Below, one piece after another: positions 28,908-37,964 of a DNA stretch of 64,000 nt; position 1 is the stretch's first letter; each line of letters begins with the position of its first letter. The notes under the pieces were generated by a model. The model was not told the origin of the DNA. It saw only the letters and a list, made by a program, of their open reading frames with translations, and ran no database searches. The DNA lies in contig NZ_AP022605.1 of the NCBI RefSeq assembly GCF_010728155.1, positions 3,162,001-3,226,000 of the forward strand, given 5' to 3'. The stretch is from Mycolicibacterium doricum (GTDB taxonomy: Bacteria > Actinomycetota > Actinomycetes > Mycobacteriales > Mycobacteriaceae). The translations under genes and the position numbers were made by a program.

Positions 28908-29774
28908 GTGCGGGAACTCAAGGTCGTCGAACTCGACGTCGACGGCAACACGGTGCTCTGCCAGACCGACTCCGGCGAGAGGTTCACCCTGCGCATCGAC
29001 GACCGGTTCCGCGCCGCGGCCCGCGGGGACCGGGCCGCGTTCAATCGATCCGCCGACCAGACCATGATCGATGTCGAGGTGCACAACGCGCTGCGCCCTA
29101 GGGATATCCAGTCCAAGATCCGCGCCGGGGCCTCGGTCGAGCAGGTCGCCAACGCCTCCGGGATGCCGATCGAGCGGGTCGAACGGTTTGCCCACCCGGT
29201 GCTGTTGGAACGGTCACGGGCCGCCGAGCTCGCGACCGCCGCGCATCCGGTGCTGTCCGACGGCCCGGCGGTGCTCACTCTCCTCGAGACAGTCAGCACC
29301 GCGCTGGTCGCCCGCGGGCTCGACCCGGACGCGACGAACTGGGACGCCTGGCGCAACGAAGACGGACGCTGGACGGTACAGGTGGCGTGGAAGGCCGGCC
29401 GGTCCGACAACGTCGCCCACTTCCGGTTCTCCCCCGGCTCGCACGGCGGTACGGTCACCGCGTTCGACGAGGCGGCTCACCAGCTCATCGACCCGGACTT
29501 CAGCCGCCCGCTGCGCCCCGTCGCACCGCTCGCCCAGCTGGACTTCGACGCTCCCGTCGCCCCGCGGGCACCCGTGGCCGCGTCCGCCCCTGCACCGCTG
29601 CACCAACCCGAACCTGAGCCCGAACTCACGGCCGAACCGGAACCTCCCCCAGCAGCCGGGACCGTGCCGGAACCCCAACCCAAGCCGGCGAAGTCGCGCA
29701 AAGCCAAGGCCCACCCGACGGTTCCCGGGTGGGAGGACGTGTTGCTCGGCGTGCGCTCCGGCGGTCAGCGATGA
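28908..29774 (+). CDS. sepH: SepH, cell division protein (DUF3071)
   Basis: A 288-residue protein. The N-terminal DUF3071 region starts MRELKVVELDVDGNTVLC and has a helix-turn-helix-like segment RDIQSKIRAGASVEQVANAS then GMPIERVERFA. A Pro/Glu-rich linker (about 205-265) leads to a conserved C-terminal tail VPGWEDVLLGVRSGG. SepH (Rv0883c) stimulates FtsZ assembly in actinobacteria. GTG 28908 has GGAGGAGG six bases upstream. Confidence 0.9.
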   Translation: MRELKVVELDVDGNTVLCQTDSGERFTLRIDDRFRAAARGDRAAFNRSADQTMIDVEVHNALRPRDIQSKIRAGASVEQVANASGMPIERVERFAHPVLLERSRAAELATAAHPVLSDGPAVLTLLETVSTALVARGLDPDATNWDAWRNEDGRWTVQVAWKAGRSDNVAHFRFSPGSHGGTVTAFDEAAHQLIDPDFSRPLRPVAPLAQLDFDAPVAPRAPVAASAPAPLHQPEPEPELTAEPEPPPAAGTVPEPQPKPAKSRKAKAHPTVPGWEDVLLGVRSGGQR

Positions 29775-29810
29775 GCGCTCGCGCGAAGAGCCGACAACAC
29801 CCGATGAGCG

Positions 29811-30095
29811 CTAAGCCGGCGCCAAGCCGCTGAGCGTGATAGCGAGCAGGGCGATCCATCCGCCCGCCACGCCGACGCCCGCACCGAACGCGAACCAGCG
29901 CCACACCGGCCGGGTCCGCCAACCCCATACCGTCGGCGCCAACCCTCCCACGGCGACCGTGTTCAGGCCGACCGCCAGCAGTGGGTGCACCCGCAGCAGC
30001 CCGAGGCTCAGCACGATGACGGCCGTGGCAATCACCGCTGCCACTCCGGCGGCCACCGTCAAACCCGTGCTCCACGGCGTGGATTCGTCGGTCAC
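29811..30095 (-). CDS. Small integral membrane protein (Rv0882-like)
   Basis: A 94-residue protein with three predicted membrane helices: LTVAAGVAAVIATAVIVLSL, LLAVGLNTVAVGGLAPTVWG, and FAFGAGVGVAGGWIALLAI. GTG 30095. Convergent with sepH and 9 bp downstream of the methyltransferase gene on the same strand. Length and place match Rv0882. Function unknown. Confidence 0.72.
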   Translation of the reverse strand: MTDESTPWSTGLTVAAGVAAVIATAVIVLSLGLLRVHPLLAVGLNTVAVGGLAPTVWGWRTRPVWRWFAFGAGVGVAGGWIALLAITLSGLAPA

Positions 30096-30104
30096 CGGGT
30101 CAAT

Positions 30105-30917
30105 CTAGCCGGATCGTGCCCGTTCGTAGAACGCCAACGCGGCGGCGGTGGCCACGTTGAGCGAATCGGTGCCCCGTGACATCGGGATGCGCACCCGCCG
30201 ATCGCTGGCCCGCATCGACCGCTGGGTAAGACCCGGGCCCTCCGCACCGACGAGGACCGCGACCTTCTCGTCACGCAGCGCGGCCATCGCCGTCGCCAGA
30301 GTGTCCGCGGCGGGGTCCGGCGTCATCGCGAGCAGGCCGAACCCTTGGTCACGCAATAATTTCAGCTCGTCCGGCCACGCGGCGGCGCGCGCGAACGGCA
30401 CGAGCAGCGCATGGCCCATCGACACCCGCACCGCCCGCCGGTACAGCGGGTCGGCGCACCCCGCCCCGAAGATCACCGCGCCGACGCCGAGTCCGGCGGC
30501 GTTGCGGAACATCGATCCGAGGTTTTCGTGGTCGTTGACACCTTCGAGCACCGCCACGGTGCGGACACCGTAAAGCGCGTCGGCCACGCTGATCTCCGGC
30601 GGTCGTGACGCCGACGCCAGCACACCCCGGTTCAGATGGAAGCCGACCACCTTGGCCATCACCTCGGCGTCCGCCCGGTAGAACGGGGCGTCGACACCGT
30701 CGAGGTCCGCACCCAGTTCGGTGAGCCGACGGTCGGTCCCGAACAGCGCGCGGGGGGCGAACCGCGATGCCAGCATGCGCTGCACCACCAGCACGCCCTC
30801 GGCGATCACCAGCCCTTTGCCGCCGGGCAGGTCGGGTCTGCGGTCGATGCTGTTGAGGTTTCGGAAGTCGTCGAGGCGGGGGTCGGCGGGGTCGCCGACG
30901 TCGATGACGGTGGTCAA
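30105..30917 (-). CDS. SpoU/TrmH-family RNA 2'-O-ribose methyltransferase (Rv0881-like)
   Basis: A 270-residue SPOUT methyltransferase. An N-terminal substrate-binding domain (about 1-105) is followed by the knotted catalytic domain with motif 1 VLEGVNDHENLGSMFRNAAG, motif 2 LVGAEGPGL and motif 3 RIPMSRGTDSLNVATAAALA, containing the Asn/Arg, Glu and Ser/Asn residues of the active site. TTG 30917 chosen, with GGAG upstream. Methylates a ribose in rRNA or tRNA; Rv0881 was reported as an rRNA methylase. Target not given by the sequence. Confidence 0.88.
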   Translation of the reverse strand: MTTVIDVGDPADPRLDDFRNLNSIDRRPDLPGGKGLVIAEGVLVVQRMLASRFAPRALFGTDRRLTELGADLDGVDAPFYRADAEVMAKVVGFHLNRGVLASASRPPEISVADALYGVRTVAVLEGVNDHENLGSMFRNAAGLGVGAVIFGAGCADPLYRRAVRVSMGHALLVPFARAAAWPDELKLLRDQGFGLLAMTPDPAADTLATAMAALRDEKVAVLVGAEGPGLTQRSMRASDRRVRIPMSRGTDSLNVATAAALAFYERARSG

Positions 30918-31059
30918 CGCCTCGATCTCCGCACGGCGGCGAAGCTTACGCGCTGTGCTCGGCCAACGCCGACATCAGGTCAGCGCGATCGGCATGAACC
31001 CGCGAGCAGAACCGACAACGCTGGCTACGGTCCCTATTCGATGGGCTAGGTTGGCACTG

Positions 31060-31326
31060 ATGGCCGACGAACACGCCCCGGAGAGTGAATCACCGCAGCC
31101 ACCCCCACTGCCGGACGCCCTGCTCGATCCGCGGCCCGTCATTCTCGTGATCGCCGCGGTGTGGCTCATCGCCGCCGTGCTGGCGTTCACGGTCGCCGCA
31201 CTGCACGAATGGCGTCCGTTCACGATCGCCGGGCTGGGCATCGGCGTGTTTGGCACTTCCGTCTTTCTGTGGCAACGTCACGCCGTACGCCGCGGCGCGC
31301 GCGGCGCCCAGAGCGGACTTCGCTGA
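31060..31326 (+). CDS. DUF2530-like small membrane protein
   Basis: An 88-residue protein: an acidic Pro-rich N-terminus, then two hydrophobic helices (PVILVIAAVWLIAAVLAFTV and FTIAGLGIGVFGTSVFLW) and a basic C-terminus (RHAVRRGARGAQ). Resembles DUF2530 and probably matches Rv0879c. ATG 31060. Divergent from the methyltransferase; the 142-bp gap holds no gene. The MarR gene found between these two in M. tuberculosis (Rv0880) is absent here. Confidence 0.68.
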   Translation: MADEHAPESESPQPPPLPDALLDPRPVILVIAAVWLIAAVLAFTVAALHEWRPFTIAGLGIGVFGTSVFLWQRHAVRRGARGAQSGLR

Positions 31327-31361
31327 GGACTCAGCTCACCGCCCCGATCGCAGGAGGACAC

Positions 31362-31814
31362 ATGGCCGCAAAGTTGCTTCGTGCGGAGATCGATATCGAC
31401 GCCCCGGTGACCAAGGTGTGGTCACTGGTCTCCGACCTCGGCCGGATGCCGCAGTGGAGCCCGCAGTGCCGGGTCATGAAGGTGCTCGGCCCGCTGCGGC
31501 CGGGCGCCAAGACGATCAACCTCAACCGGCGCAAGTTCCTCGTCTGGCCGACCACCTGCACCGTCACCGAGTTCGTACCCGAGAAGAAGGTGGCGTTCCG
31601 CGTCGATGCCAACAAGACGGTGTGGAGCTACGAACTCGAGCCGACGGACACCGGAACGCGGCTGGTCGAGACCCGCAACGCCGAGAACGGTACGACCGCG
31701 GTGTCGAACATGACCGTCAACGCATTCTTCGGCGGCGTCCCAAGCTTCGAGCGGGAGCTGGTCGTCGGGATGAACGAGTCACTGGCCAAGATCAAGGCCG
31801 CCGCGGAGCGGTAG
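31362..31814 (+). CDS. SRPBCC (START-like) family protein
   Basis: A 150-residue polyketide-cyclase/dehydrase-like ligand-binding protein. Typical features: LRAEIDIDAPVTKVWSLVSD, LGRMPQWSPQCRVMKVLGP, and a final helix with a deep cavity pattern. ATG 31362 has AGGAGG seven bases upstream. Member of a class that binds hydrophobic ligands; substrate unknown. Convergent with the DUF3027 gene, whose stop abuts its own. Confidence 0.8.
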   Translation: MAAKLLRAEIDIDAPVTKVWSLVSDLGRMPQWSPQCRVMKVLGPLRPGAKTINLNRRKFLVWPTTCTVTEFVPEKKVAFRVDANKTVWSYELEPTDTGTRLVETRNAENGTTAVSNMTVNAFFGGVPSFERELVVGMNESLAKIKAAAER

Positions 31815-32588
31815 TCAGTCGTCGCCGGCGACGTCGATCACGCCGTCGTCGTACGGGTCGTACAGTGGCGACCCGGTGAACTGCGGCGCCGGGGTGTCAG
31901 AGTGCGCACCGCAGCCGTATTCGGAGTCGACCACGTGGCCGTCGGCCGACATCTCGTTGGCGCACACGCCGAACATGACCCCTAGCGAACCGGACAGCGG
32001 CAGGTAGAACCCGCAGTCGCGACAGACCCGCTTCGTCGAGCGGGCCATCGCCGAACCGGGCCCGAACTCGCCGTCGTGCCAACGCTGAGCGGCATCGATG
32101 CGCCCCCACCGACTCAGTACCTGTTTGCGGCCCAGCCCCACTTCCGCCGCGGTCTCGTCGACCTGCGGGTCACCGCTGGCGAGGTAGCCGGGCACCAGCC
32201 GGGGATCTTCGCGCGGCGGCGCGAGCATGTCGCCGGGGCCGAGGTCCCCTGGTTGCACCCGCTCATGCCACGGAACCCACTTGGGGGCCAGCAGCGCCGT
32301 CGGACCCGGGACAAGCACCAATTCACTGATGGTGGCCTGCTCCGCGCCGGGGTACGCGGCGACGACGACCGCCCACTGCCAGCCCCGGTAACCGGGCATG
32401 TCGGCCAGGAACCGGTGGGTCGCCGACGTCGGATCCTCGAGCGACGCGCCGAGGTACTCCCCGATCGTGTCCGGTCCGCTGAACTCGACGAGCGCAGCGC
32501 GGGCCTGCTCGGCGGCGCCCATCAGCACCGCCTCGAGGTCGGCAGGGGGTTGGGCCACGTCGGCGGCGGTCCCGGTCAGACTGTCCAT
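31815..32588 (-). CDS. DUF3027 family protein (Rv0877-like)
   Basis: A 257-residue protein. It contains WVPWHERVQPGDLGPGDML and a Cys-rich C-terminal region CRDCGFYLPLSGSLG plus CANEMSADGHVV and CGAHSD. The four cysteines (C-x2-C, C, C) look like a zinc-binding site. Function unknown; the family is restricted to actinobacteria. ATG 32588 chosen (GGGAGG is very close), but a slightly earlier start is possible. Divergent from the MFS gene. Confidence 0.78.
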   Translation of the reverse strand: MDSLTGTAADVAQPPADLEAVLMGAAEQARAALVEFSGPDTIGEYLGASLEDPTSATHRFLADMPGYRGWQWAVVVAAYPGAEQATISELVLVPGPTALLAPKWVPWHERVQPGDLGPGDMLAPPREDPRLVPGYLASGDPQVDETAAEVGLGRKQVLSRWGRIDAAQRWHDGEFGPGSAMARSTKRVCRDCGFYLPLSGSLGVMFGVCANEMSADGHVVDSEYGCGAHSDTPAPQFTGSPLYDPYDDGVIDVAGDD

Positions 32589-32676
32589 CGCCTCCCATAG
32601 TGCCGCAGAGCGATACCGGAAAGCCACACCGGTCGGCGGTAAGCCGCCAGTCGGCGCCATGGGGGACAATCGTGGC

Positions 32677-34353
32677 GTGGCCGGCCGACGCGATAAGAGT
32701 GACGAAGACTCCCGGCGCGACGCTCGTTACCACCCTCCGCGGCCGCCCGCCGGCCACGACCACCCCGGAATGGCGAACTACCCGAGCGACGGGGGTGGCT
32801 ACCGCCGCCCGCGCAGGCAGCCCACTCCCAGCGCGAACCGCTGGTTGCCCCCGCTGGACGAGCCGACGCCCCCTCCCGGATATCACTACGATCCGCCGCC
32901 CGGTGTGGGTGGGGCTGCGGGCAGGGTCACCGTCACCCGCGCCGCGGCGCTGCGCGGCCGCGAGATGGGGTCCAAAATGTACGGCCTGGTGCACCGGGCC
33001 GCGACCGCGGATGGCGCGGACAAGTCGGGCCTGACGGCCCTCACCTGGCCGGTGGTGGCCAACTTCGCCGTCGACGCCGCGATGGCGGTGGCGTTGGCGA
33101 ATACGTTGTTCTTCGCCGCGGCCAGTGGGGAGAGCAAGAGCAAGGTCGCACTGTACCTGCTCATCACCATCGCGCCGTTCGCGGTGATCGCACCGCTCAT
33201 CGGCCCGGCCCTCGACCGGTTGCAGCACGGCCGCCGTGTCGCGCTGGCCGCCTCGTTCCTGGCGCGAACCGCGCTGGTGGTGCTGCTGATCGCCAACTAC
33301 GACGGCGTGACCGGGAGCTACCAGTCGTGGGTGCTCTATCCCTGCGCATTGGGGATGATGGTGCTGTCGAAATCGTTTTCGGTGCTACGCAGCGCCGTCA
33401 CCCCCCGGGTGCTGCCCCCGAGCATCGACCTGGTGCGGGTCAACTCACGGCTCACGACGTTCGGGCTGTTGGGCGGCACCGTGGTCGGCGGTGCGGTCGC
33501 CGCCGGTGCGGAATACCTGCTCAACCTGTTCCAGTTGCCCGGTGCGCTGTACGTCCTCGTCGCCGCGACGATCGCGGGCGCGGCGCTGTCGATGCGGATT
33601 CCGAAATGGGTGGAGGTCACCGCGGGTGAGGTGCCCGCGACGCTGAGCTACCACGGTGGCAGCGGTGTCGTGCGGCGCGAGCCGCCGCCCGAGCGGTCCG
33701 GCAAGGCGCGCCAGCCGCTGGGCCGGAACACCATCACGGCGCTGTGGGGCAACTGCACGATCAAGGTGATGGTCGGGTTCCTGTTCCTCTACCCGGCGTT
33801 CGTCGCGAAATCGCACGACGCCAGCGGTTGGGAACAGCTGCGCATCCTCGGCCTGATCGGTGCTGCGGCCGCCGTCGGCAACTTCATCGGCAACATGACC
33901 AGCGCGAGGCTGGAACTGGGCCACCCCGCGCGGCTGGTGGTGCGGGCGGCCACCGCGGTGACCGCGGTCGCGCTGCTGACCGCAGTGACAGGGAACCTGC
34001 TGGTGGCAGCGGTCGCCACGCTGATCACCTCGGGTGCCAGCGCCATCGCCAAGGCCTCGCTGGACGCGTCGCTGCAGGACGACCTCCCCGAGGAGTCCAG
34101 GGCGTCGGCGTTCGGGCGCTCGGAGTCGCTGCTGCAGCTCGCGTGGGTCGCCGGCGGCGCCACCGGGGTGCTCGTCTACACCGACCTGTGGATCGGCTTC
34201 ACTACTATCACGGCCGTGTTGATTCTCGGGCTGGCCCAGACCGTGGTGAGCTACCGCGGCGAATCGCTGATCCCAGGGTTCGGCGGCAACCGGCCGGTGC
34301 TGGCCGAACAGGAAGGCCGTCGCCCCGACGCCGCCGGGGTGGCGTACGAGTGA
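32677..34353 (+). CDS. MFS transporter with long cytoplasmic N-terminus (Rv0876c-like)
   Basis: About 558 residues. The first 105 are hydrophilic, Arg/Pro/Gly-rich and likely cytoplasmic (RRPRRQPTPSANRWLPPLDE and similar). About 12 helices follow, starting near LTWPVVANFAVDAAMAVALA; motif-A-like GPALDRLQHGRRVALAAS is present. Start is GTG 32677 (MAGRRDKSDED); ATG 32659, six codons earlier, is an alternative. Matches Rv0876c in place. Substrate unknown. Overlaps the next gene (GTGA). Confidence 0.8.
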   Translation: MAGRRDKSDEDSRRDARYHPPRPPAGHDHPGMANYPSDGGGYRRPRRQPTPSANRWLPPLDEPTPPPGYHYDPPPGVGGAAGRVTVTRAAALRGREMGSKMYGLVHRAATADGADKSGLTALTWPVVANFAVDAAMAVALANTLFFAAASGESKSKVALYLLITIAPFAVIAPLIGPALDRLQHGRRVALAASFLARTALVVLLIANYDGVTGSYQSWVLYPCALGMMVLSKSFSVLRSAVTPRVLPPSIDLVRVNSRLTTFGLLGGTVVGGAVAAGAEYLLNLFQLPGALYVLVAATIAGAALSMRIPKWVEVTAGEVPATLSYHGGSGVVRREPPPERSGKARQPLGRNTITALWGNCTIKVMVGFLFLYPAFVAKSHDASGWEQLRILGLIGAAAAVGNFIGNMTSARLELGHPARLVVRAATAVTAVALLTAVTGNLLVAAVATLITSGASAIAKASLDASLQDDLPEESRASAFGRSESLLQLAWVAGGATGVLVYTDLWIGFTTITAVLILGLAQTVVSYRGESLIPGFGGNRPVLAEQEGRRPDAAGVAYE

Positions 34354-34838
34354 AGCGCGTACCGGCCGTGCTGGCGGCCGTCGCGGTGCTGGCGGCCGCG
34401 GCCACGGTATTCATCGTGGGGCAGCTGACCCGCGACCACGAGCCCGCACTGCCACAGATCAGCGCGTTCACCCACGGAGAGTTGACCCGCGTCGGGCCCT
34501 TCCAGTTCTGCGACGTCATCGACCCCACCGACTGCATGCCCGCCGGTCATCAGGGGGAACTGGCGGTGAACGAACGTGATCCGGTGCAGCTGTCGGTTCC
34601 AGCGGCGATCGCCGAGGCGCCGTGGCGGCTGCTACGCGTCTACGAACGCCCCGCCGACACCACCGAATCGGTGTTCCGGCCCGACACCCGGCTCGCGGTG
34701 ACGATCCCGACCGTCGACCCGCAGCGCGGCCGGCTCACCGGGATCGCCGTGCAGCTGCTGACGCTCGTGCAGGACGAGGCCGGGGAGGTCTTCGAGATTC
34801 CGCACGCGGAGTGGTCCGTGCGGATGGTGTGGCCCTAA
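34350..34838 (+). CDS. DUF2771 exported protein (Rv0875c-like)
   Basis: A 162-residue protein, the same length as recalled for Rv0875c. An N-terminal signal/anchor (KRVPAVLAAVAVLAAAATVF) precedes an extracytoplasmic beta-rich domain with two cysteines (FQFCDVIDPTDCMPAG), which may form a disulfide, and EIPHAEWSVRMVWP at the end. GTG 34350 overlaps the stop of the MFS gene. Co-translation suggests a partner role with the transporter; function unknown. Confidence 0.8.
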   Translation: MKRVPAVLAAVAVLAAAATVFIVGQLTRDHEPALPQISAFTHGELTRVGPFQFCDVIDPTDCMPAGHQGELAVNERDPVQLSVPAAIAEAPWRLLRVYERPADTTESVFRPDTRLAVTIPTVDPQRGRLTGIAVQLLTLVQDEAGEVFEIPHAEWSVRMVWP

Positions 34839-34846
34839 GAGCTGCC

Positions 34847-35851
34847 CTAGAGCGGAGTGTGCTCGGGGACCACCCGCTCGCCCTCGCGCGTCGGGCCCGG
34901 CGGCGTCCCGTCACCGAACGGTCTGCCGCCCAACGCTTCCCGCCCGTGCGACGTCAGCCAGTTGGCCAGAGCGGGGCCCTTGGGCACCACCTGTGTCGGG
35001 TTGATGTCGGAATGGACGATGTAGTAGTGCTGCTTGATTTGCACGAAGTCGACGGTGTCGCCGAAGCCGGGAGTCTGGAACAGGTCCCTGGCGTACCCCC
35101 ACAAAGCAGGCGTCTCCGAGAGCTTGGCTCGATTGCACTTGAAATGCCCGTGGTAGACGGGATCGAACCGGGCCAGTGTGGTGAACAACCGGACATCGGC
35201 CTCGGTGATGGTGTCGCCGACCAGGTATCGCTGCCCGGCCAGCCGGTCCTCGATCCAGTCCAGCGCGGCGAACAGCCGGTCGTAGGCCTTCTCGTACGCA
35301 CGTTGTGAACCGGCGAATCCGCAACGGTAGACGCCGTTGTTGACCTCGGTGTAGATGCGCTGAGCCACCTCGTCGATCTCGTCGCGGTGTTTGTCGGGGT
35401 AGAGGTCAGGCGCACCGTCGCGGTGGTAGGCGGTCCACTCCGTCGAGAAGTCGAGCGTGATCTGTCGGAAGTCGTTGGTGACAACCTGGCCCGTCGACAC
35501 CTCGACGACCGCGGGCACCGTGATGCCCTTCGGGTAGTCGGGGAACCGCTTGAAATAGGCGTCCTGCAGTCGCGGGGTCTTCAGCACCGGGTCGACGCCG
35601 CCGGGGTCGAGGTCGAAGGTCCAGCTGCGCTCGTCGTGCGTTGGCCCGCAGAAGCCGATGGACAGCGCGTCTTCGAGGCCGAGCAGTCGACGGACGATGA
35701 TCGTGCGGTTGGCCCACGGGCAGGCGCGCGCCACGATCAGACGGTAACGCCCCGGCTCGACCGGGTAGCCGTCGCGGCCGTCGGCGGTGATCCGGGTCTC
35801 GATGTAGTCGGTGTCGCGGTCGAATTCGCCTCCGCTTGCGACGTAGCTCAT
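34847..35851 (-). CDS. Glutathionyl-hydroquinone reductase-like (Xi-class GST, ECM4 family) protein
   Basis: A 334-residue protein. The thioredoxin-fold domain has the catalytic CPWA motif in VARACPWANRTIIVRRLLGL, then FCGPTHDERSWTFD. The all-helical GST C-terminal domain has DRLAGQRYLVGDTITEADVR and CNRAKLSETPALWGYARDLF. Xi-class enzymes reduce glutathionyl-hydroquinones. Mycobacteria make mycothiol rather than glutathione, so the natural thiol is probably mycothiol (inference). ATG 35851. It sits where M. tuberculosis has other genes (fadE10 region). Confidence 0.86.
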   Translation of the reverse strand: MSYVASGGEFDRDTDYIETRITADGRDGYPVEPGRYRLIVARACPWANRTIIVRRLLGLEDALSIGFCGPTHDERSWTFDLDPGGVDPVLKTPRLQDAYFKRFPDYPKGITVPAVVEVSTGQVVTNDFRQITLDFSTEWTAYHRDGAPDLYPDKHRDEIDEVAQRIYTEVNNGVYRCGFAGSQRAYEKAYDRLFAALDWIEDRLAGQRYLVGDTITEADVRLFTTLARFDPVYHGHFKCNRAKLSETPALWGYARDLFQTPGFGDTVDFVQIKQHYYIVHSDINPTQVVPKGPALANWLTSHGREALGGRPFGDGTPPGPTREGERVVPEHTPL

Positions 35852-35943
35852 GGCCGCAGTGTGCCCCTTCTCCGAGTGTGAAGCCGGCGGGAGAAATCCC
35901 GAGGAATTCGCAGTGGTTTCGCACCAGCGCGGAAGACGAAAGA

Positions 35944-36354
35944 TCAGGCGTCGAGTTCGCGGGCGACGGCCTTGACGACCTCCGACACCCGGCGCGCGAC
36001 CTTGCGGTCCGGGTAGCGGCCTTTCTGCAGGTCCGGCTGGATCGCACTCTCCAGCAGCGTGATCAGGTCACCGATCATGCCGTGCAGTTCGTCCGGGCTG
36101 TGCTTGTGCTCGGGACGTTCGGCCTCGCGCCGAGTCTTGCTCAGGCTCGGCGGCGGATCGATCAGCGTGAGGCTCAACGCTTGGGGGCCCCGGCGGCCCG
36201 CCGCGACGCCGAACTCGACGCGCTGGCCTGCCTTGAGACCGTCGACACCCGCGGGCAACGCCGAGGACCGGACGTACACGTCCTCGCCGTCCTCCTGGGA
36301 CAGAAAGCCGAAGCCCTTCTCGGCGTCGTACCACTTCACCCTGCCGGTCGGCAC
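35944..36354 (-). CDS. cspB: Cold shock domain protein CspB-like (Rv0871-like)
   Basis: A 136-residue protein. An N-terminal cold shock domain (residues 1-65) has RNP1 GFGFLSQ and RNP2 VYVRSSAL. A second, helical domain follows ([20 protein letters not shown] then [20 protein letters not shown]), as recalled in Rv0871. GTG 36354 chosen because AGGTGA precedes it and the start [10 protein letters not shown] matches the family; earlier in-frame GTG/ATG codons exist. RNA chaperone function inferred. Divergent from the YccF gene. Confidence 0.88.
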   Translation of the reverse strand: MPTGRVKWYDAEKGFGFLSQEDGEDVYVRSSALPAGVDGLKAGQRVEFGVAAGRRGPQALSLTLIDPPPSLSKTRREAERPEHKHSPDELHGMIGDLITLLESAIQPDLQKGRYPDRKVARRVSEVVKAVARELDA

Positions 36355-36509
36355 TTTGGTCACCTGCTCGTCGTCTCGCACCAACATAAGGAAAAGCGTC
36401 CCGCTTGCGCCGGGACGCGTCGATGCCGATCCTACTCGGACTCGACCGGCGACTTCACACCCTTATCGGTAGGCTTTGTGCCACCGCTGGAGGAAGAAGT
36501 GCGCCCGAT

Positions 36510-36914
36510 ATGCGAGTCATACTCAACATCATCTGGTTGATCTTCGGCGGCCTGTGGCTTGCGCTGGGGTATGCGCTGGCGGGAATCGTCTGCTTTGTCC
36601 TCATCATCACCATCCCGTTCGGGTTGGCGGCCTTCCGGATCGCGTCCTATGCGCTGTGGCCGTTCGGCCGCACCATCGTCGAGAAGCCGGGCCCCCGACC
36701 CGGCGCGCTGGTCGGCAATGTCATCTGGGTACTGGTGTTCGGGATCTGGCTGGCGATCGGCCACATCGTGAGCGCGGCGGCGATGGCCGTCACGATCATC
36801 GGCATCCCGTTGGCGCTGGCCAACCTCAAGATGGTCCCCATCTCGCTGGTGCCGCTCGGCAAGGAGATCGTGCCGGTCGACCAGGTAAGAACCGACCGGC
36901 GAGCCACCGTATGA
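36510..36914 (+). CDS. YccF-family inner membrane protein (Rv0870c-like)
   Basis: A 134-residue membrane protein with two copies of the YccF repeat: MRVILNIIWLIFGGLWLALG with IITIPFGLAAFRIASYALWP, then GNVIWVLVFGIWLAIGHIVS with ITIIGIPLALANLKMVPISL-like sequence. About four helices. ATG 36510, with GGAGGAAG about 13 bases upstream. Its stop overlaps the moaA2 start (ATGA). Function unknown. Confidence 0.85.
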   Translation: MRVILNIIWLIFGGLWLALGYALAGIVCFVLIITIPFGLAAFRIASYALWPFGRTIVEKPGPRPGALVGNVIWVLVFGIWLAIGHIVSAAAMAVTIIGIPLALANLKMVPISLVPLGKEIVPVDQVRTDRRATV

Positions 36915-37963
36915 CCTTGACTGCACTCGGCGTCCCGACCATCCAGCGCCCTGCCGCCGGTATGCCCACCACCGGACCGCTCGTCGACACCTTCGGCCGC
37001 ATCGCCACCGACCTGCGGGTGTCGCTGACCGACCGCTGCAACCTGCGCTGCACCTACTGCATGCCTGCCGACGGCCTGGACTGGCTCCCCGGTGGGCAAT
37101 TGTTGCGCGCAGACGAACTCGTCCGGCTGCTGGGCATCGCGGTGACCCGCCTCGGCATCACCAACGTGCGCTTCACCGGTGGTGAACCGCTGGTGGTGCG
37201 CCATCTCGAAGAAGTGGTGGCCGCCACGGGTGCGCTGCGGCCCCGCCCTGAGATGGCGATGACCACCAACGGCATCGGGCTGTCCCGGCGCGCCGAGTCG
37301 CTCAAGGCGGCGGGACTCGACCGGGTCAATGTGTCACTCGACAGTGTCGACGCCGCGCACTTCGCGCGCATCACCCGGCGCGACCGGCTGCACGACGTGC
37401 TCGCCGGGTTGGCCGCCGCCAAGGAGGTGGGTCTGGCCCCGGTCAAGGTCAACGCGGTCCTCGACCCCGACACCGGCCTCGACGACGCGGTCCCGCTGCT
37501 GCGCTTCTGTATCGACCACGGCTACCAGCTGCGCATCATCGAGCAGATGCCGCTCGACGCCGAACACCGGTGGCGGCGCGGACGCTCACTGGAGGCCGCC
37601 GGCATCCTCGCCGCGCTGGGTGAGCACTTCACCCTGGTCCCCGACCCCGCGCCGCGGGGCGCCGCGCCCGCACAGCTGTGGCGGGTCGACGGCGGAACCG
37701 CGACGGTCGGGGTGATCGCGTCGGTGTCGGAGGCCTTCTGCGCGGCATGTGACCGCACCCGGCTCACCGCCGACGGTCAGGTGCGCAACTGCCTGTTCGC
37801 TCGCGAGGAGAGCGATCTGCGACGGCTGTTGCGCGACGGCGCCGACGACGAGGTGATCGAGCAGGCCTGGCGCGCGGCGATGTGGACGAAGGCCGTTGGT
37901 CACGGGATCAACGATCCGAATTTCGAACAGCCCTCCCGGCCGATGAGCGCGATCGGAGGGTGA
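36911..37963 (+). CDS. moaA2: MoaA2, GTP 3',8-cyclase
   Basis: A 350-residue radical SAM enzyme. The SAM-binding cluster is DRCNLRCTYCMP; VRFTGGEPLV follows. The second Fe-S cluster site is FCAACDRTRLTADGQVRNCL, and the C-terminus ends in the conserved Gly-Gly (SAIGG). Makes the first molybdopterin intermediate from GTP, together with MoaC. ATG 36911 overlaps the YccF stop. moaD2 follows after one base. Confidence 0.93.
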   Translation: MTLTALGVPTIQRPAAGMPTTGPLVDTFGRIATDLRVSLTDRCNLRCTYCMPADGLDWLPGGQLLRADELVRLLGIAVTRLGITNVRFTGGEPLVVRHLEEVVAATGALRPRPEMAMTTNGIGLSRRAESLKAAGLDRVNVSLDSVDAAHFARITRRDRLHDVLAGLAAAKEVGLAPVKVNAVLDPDTGLDDAVPLLRFCIDHGYQLRIIEQMPLDAEHRWRRGRSLEAAGILAALGEHFTLVPDPAPRGAAPAQLWRVDGGTATVGVIASVSEAFCAACDRTRLTADGQVRNCLFAREESDLRRLLRDGADDEVIEQAWRAAMWTKAVGHGINDPNFEQPSRPMSAIGG

Positions 37964-37964
37964 C

